From Pseudomonas fluorescens (lineage in GTDB: Bacteria > Pseudomonadota > Gammaproteobacteria > Pseudomonadales > Pseudomonadaceae): a DNA stretch of 64,000 nucleotides. Under the pieces are notes generated by a model. That model worked only from the letters and a program-made list of their open reading frames with translations, was not told where the DNA came from and made no database searches. The stretch covers positions 1,488,001-1,552,000 of the forward strand of contig NZ_CP038438.1 of the NCBI RefSeq assembly GCF_004683905.1. Direction: 5' to 3'. The translations under genes and the position numbers were made by a program. This document shows, piece after piece, positions 61,316 to 64,000 of this stretch. Numbering within the stretch: the stretch's first letter is position 1; each line of letters opens with the position of its first letter.

Positions 61316-63370
61316 TCAGGCCAGGCCCAAAACCTTGAACACAAATGCATATTCGAGCGCTACGTCACGTAATCCCTGATAACGCCCGCTCATCCCGCCA
61401 TGCCCGGCGCCGAGTTCGGTCTTGAGCAGCAGCAGGTTGTCGTCGGTCTTGGTCGCGCGCAGTTTCGCCACCCATTTGGCCGCTTCCCAGTACTGCACGC
61501 GACTGTCGTTGTAGCCGGCTATGACCAGGGTTGCCGGATAATCCTGCGCGGTGACATTTTCGTACGGTGCGTAGGCCTTGATCCGCTCGTAGACGTCCGG
61601 CTCTTCGGGGTTGCCCCACTCGTCGTACTCAGTGACGGTCAGCGGCAAGTCCGGGTCGAGCATGGTGTTGAGCACGTCGACGAACGGCACTTCGGCAATC
61701 GCCACGCCGAACAGGTCCGGGCGCTGATTGAGCACCGCGCCAATCAACAAGCCGCCAGCACTGCCGCCGCTGATCGCCAGTTTCTCGGCGGTGGTGATGC
61801 CGTTGAGGATCAGGAATTCGGCGCAGGCAATGAAGTCGCTGAAGGTATTGTGTTTGTGTTCCTGTTTGCCGGCGCGATACCAGGCTTCGCCCAGCTCACC
61901 GCCGCCACGCACGTGGGCGATGGCGAAGGCCATGCCGCGATCCAGCAGGCTCAGGCGGGCATGGGAGAACCACGGATCGAGGCTGGAACCGTAGGCGCCA
62001 TAACCGTACAGATACAGCGGCACCGGTTTGCCGACCATCTCGCGTTTCATCACCAGACTGATCGGCACCTGCGTGCCGTCCGGCGCGGTGGCCCACAGGC
62101 GTTGGCTGACGTAGGCGTCGGCGTCGAACGGGCCGAGCACCGGGGTTTCTTTCAGGACGGTTTGCTCACCGCTGGCCAGCAGCAATTGGCGCACCTGCGC
62201 CGGACGATTCAGCGCCTCGTAACGCAGACGGATGCGGTCGCTCTCGAACTCCAGGCTGTTCTGCACATAGAGGCTGTAGGCCGCGTCCGGCAATTGCACG
62301 CGATACGGCGTCTGGCCCTGTGGGTGAACTTCGATGATCGGCAGACCGCCTTCGCGCAGGCTCAGGGTCATGGCCGCGGTGTTCAGCGTCACGCCGTCGA
62401 GCATCACCGTGTCGCTGTGCGGGATCAGGTTCTGCCAGTCGGCTTCGCTCGGTACCACACCGGTGTCCGGCGCCTGATACAGGGCGAAATTGATGCCGTC
62501 ACGGTTGGTGCGGATGAACCAGGTCCACACGCCATCCAGCGCGCCGTGATCGACATCGTATTCGTGATCCTCGACCCGTGGCGCCAGGCAAGTGAAGGGC
62601 AGGTGCGGCTGATGCGCGTCCAGCGCCCAGACTTCGCTGGTGGTCTTGCTGCCCAGGGTCAGCAGCAATTGCTGCTCGGAACTGGAGCGGTAGCAATGCA
62701 GGAAGAAACGCCCGTCCGGCTCGTGGAACACCTCTTCGGCGGCGGTGCCGTCGAGGCGATAGCGAAACAGTTTGTGCGGGCGATGGGTGTCGTCGAGCAC
62801 ACCGAAGAACAGCGTCAGGCTGTCGTTGGCCCAGGTCATGCTGCCGTCGCAGTCCTGAAATTCCAGTTCACTGACCTTGTCATTGGCCAGCTCCTTGACG
62901 AACAGTGTGTAGATCTCGTCGCCCGAGGCGTCGACGCTGTAGGCCAGACGCTGGTGATCCGGGCTGATGCTGAACGCGCCGAGCGAGAAGAAGCCGCCGT
63001 TGGCCAAAACGTTCGGGTCGAGCAGCAGTTGCTCGCGGCTTTCGTCGAGGGTCAGGCTGTCATCGGCCGGACGCGGGCAACGGTAATGGCGGGCGTACTC
63101 GTCACCCGCCGTGGTGCGCGTGTAATACAGATACGGGCCCCAAGGCGAGGGCAGGGACAGGTCGGTTTCGAGGATCCGGCCCTTGATCTCCTCGAACAGG
63201 CTCTCGCGCAGGCCGACCTGATCGGCGGTCTGTGCTTCCTGATAGGCATTTTCGGCCTTGAGGTAGTCGAGCACCGCGTCGGTGTCGCGTTCCTGCAGCC
63301 AGGCATACGGGTCGGCACCGGCAGCCTTGCGGGCGATCGGGGCGCGGAGGACGTGGGCGGATTCGGGCAT
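61316..63370 (-). CDS. ptrB: Oligopeptidase B (S9 family)
   Basis: 684 residues. Beta-propeller domain 1-~410, then an alpha/beta hydrolase. Triad Ser537 (ISGGSAGG), Asp622 (AGYNDSRVQYWEA) and His657 (GAGHGG). NLLLLKTELGAGHGGMSGR is the oligopeptidase B-type end. Cleaves peptides after basic residues in the cytosol or periplasm (family knowledge). Length is normal. Confidence 0.93.
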   Translation of the reverse strand: MPESAHVLRAPIARKAAGADPYAWLQERDTDAVLDYLKAENAYQEAQTADQVGLRESLFEEIKGRILETDLSLPSPWGPYLYYTRTTAGDEYARHYRCPRPADDSLTLDESREQLLLDPNVLANGGFFSLGAFSISPDHQRLAYSVDASGDEIYTLFVKELANDKVSELEFQDCDGSMTWANDSLTLFFGVLDDTHRPHKLFRYRLDGTAAEEVFHEPDGRFFLHCYRSSSEQQLLLTLGSKTTSEVWALDAHQPHLPFTCLAPRVEDHEYDVDHGALDGVWTWFIRTNRDGINFALYQAPDTGVVPSEADWQNLIPHSDTVMLDGVTLNTAAMTLSLREGGLPIIEVHPQGQTPYRVQLPDAAYSLYVQNSLEFESDRIRLRYEALNRPAQVRQLLLASGEQTVLKETPVLGPFDADAYVSQRLWATAPDGTQVPISLVMKREMVGKPVPLYLYGYGAYGSSLDPWFSHARLSLLDRGMAFAIAHVRGGGELGEAWYRAGKQEHKHNTFSDFIACAEFLILNGITTAEKLAISGGSAGGLLIGAVLNQRPDLFGVAIAEVPFVDVLNTMLDPDLPLTVTEYDEWGNPEEPDVYERIKAYAPYENVTAQDYPATLVIAGYNDSRVQYWEAAKWVAKLRATKTDDNLLLLKTELGAGHGGMSGRYQGLRDVALEYAFVFKVLGLA

Positions 63371-63434
63371 GGAAGGCTCTCGGACAATGTTCGGAATAAA
63401 GGTTTTCGCGGATCGTGAAACCGCCGCAGCACCT

Positions 63435-63521
63435 GTGGGAGCGGGCTTGCTCGCGAAGGCGTCCTGTCAGTAAAGACTTATTTGGCTGACACACTGCTTT
63501 CGCGAGCAAGCCCGCTCCCAC
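63435..63521. repeat. REPIN, GTGGGAGCGGGCTTGC type
   Basis: 23-base arms 63435-63457 and 63499-63521 with an inner dyad (TGTCAG / CTGACA). Confidence 0.9.
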
Positions 63522-63606
63522 AATGATTGCGGCAGGCCGTCTGGCATTGGGACAAGCCTGACGGGCGAAAAGTCGTTACTATAAGCGCCTCTTTGCCTGC
63601 CTTGCC

Positions 63607-64000
63607 ATGGACACCATGACCGAGAACGACTATCTGATCGCCTGGGGCCTCTACGCCTTTGCTGCTGTGGGCTGCCTGTTGGTATGGATGCGCCTGACCC
63701 GCTGGATGTGGCGCTGGCTGCGCGAGCCGCTGCGGGTGCTGATGGCCGTGTTGCTGTTCAGCCCGACCATCATTGACCCGGTGAAAGCCAAGGTTGCACC
63801 GTCGATCGCCATCACCGCGCTGGACCTGGCCTTCAAGGTCGGCAACAACGCCTGGCGGGCGATTTCCGATCTGTTCATGTACGGCATGATTGCGTTCGGC
63901 ATCTACCTGATTTTCGTGCTGATCCGCTTCCCGATCGAACGCGCCTCGCGCGCCCGCCGCGAGCAGGCCGAGGCGGCCAAAGCGGCGGCGCGTGCCGATG
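63607..64000 (+). CDS. Conserved membrane protein, N-terminal part (cut by window edge)
   Basis: About 131 residues visible from ATG 63607 (ATG 63616 is an alternative). Membrane segments at about 8-28, 40-56 and 95-112 (DLFMYGMIAFGIYLIFVLIRFPI). Charged tail RASRARREQAEAAKAAARAD continues past the edge. Family not recognised with certainty; commonly seen next to ptrB in Pseudomonas. Confidence 0.65.
   Translation, partial: MDTMTENDYLIAWGLYAFAAVGCLLVWMRLTRWMWRWLREPLRVLMAVLLFSPTIIDPVKAKVAPSIAITALDLAFKVGNNAWRAISDLFMYGMIAFGIYLIFVLIRFPIERASRARREQAEAAKAAARAD

Noticed and set aside
61400..63418. 672-codon plus-strand open frame opposite oligopeptidase B
   Set aside because: Antisense shadow of a certain S9 peptidase gene; no recognisable domain or start signal.
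11633..63521. Repeated GTGGGAGCGGGCTTGC palindromes as possible CRISPR or IS ends
   Set aside because: They are dispersed single inverted pairs between genes, not regularly spaced arrays, and no cas or transposase gene accompanies them; they fit REP/REPIN elements.

Overview
The window looks like chromosome of a Pseudomonas of the P. fluorescens group. The evidence is the algU-mucA-mucB-mucD stress operon, phaG, an OprD-type porin next to a TctCBA/TctDE tricarboxylate system, dapA-bamC-MBL-purC, rnd-ycgL-ycgN, and many intergenic palindromes built on the pseudomonad REP core GTGGGAGC(G)GGCTTGCTCGCGA. This is inferred from gene content and protein resemblance recalled from memory; no database search was made.

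Layout. 1-7.6 kb: tail of a LysR regulator, two tandem paralogous secreted proteins of unknown function, FosA-type fosfomycin transferase, LysE exporter, PAS-GAF-GGDEF cyclase, a KGG micro-protein, a DUF4142 protein, an iron-permease-like membrane protein and two methyltransferases. 7.8-9.2 kb: a small accessory patch (zeta-toxin kinase plus a translationally coupled 52-codon ORF) beside tRNA-Gly(CCC). 9.3-14.7 kb: phaG, rsuA, a CWC protein, two Tyr/Gly-rich lipoproteins, a 3-hydroxyisobutyryl-CoA hydrolase-like gene and ung. 14.8-22.5 kb: a tricarboxylate uptake locus (AbrB-like permease, TctA, TctB, TctC, OprD porin on the minus strand; TctD/TctE on the plus strand). 22.6-26.8 kb: HDOD protein, ygfZ, sdhE, ygfX, nadB. 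27.3-31.2 kb: the envelope-stress operon algU-mucA-mucB-mucD, with no mucC gene and with sigma-E-type promoters upstream. 31.3-39.2 kb: bepA-like protease, tusA-like, AI-2E/PerM transporter, bcp, gcvR, then dapA-bamC-MBL-purC.

39.25-42.9 kb: tRNA-Ser(CGA) followed by a lower-GC accessory patch of unknown genes, an orphan HicB and two small proteins. 43.2-47.4 kb: a four-gene operon resembling serotype-converting gtr loci (GtrB glycosyltransferase, methyltransferase, GtrA flippase, large membrane protein), tightly coupled by overlapping stop/start codons. 47.4-64 kb: LysR, LtrA, a hydroxymuconate isomerase, a second LysR, a CynX-like MFS transporter, rnd-ycgL, a hydroxyacid dehydrogenase, nitroreductase, ycgN, a secreted gluzincin-like protein that has lost its zinc histidines, a SPOUT RNA methylase, an HNH protein, a spermidine-synthase-like protein, a cNMP-binding protein, oligopeptidase B and the start of a membrane protein.

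Most of the window is ordinary core genome. The least explained parts are the zeta-toxin/small-ORF pair, the tRNA-Ser-adjacent unknown genes, the gtr-like operon with an inserted methyltransferase, the tandem secreted paralogues at the left end, the degenerate M61-like protein, and the nested palindromic element at 61.1 kb. No CRISPR array, insertion sequence, rRNA or intact prophage was seen.
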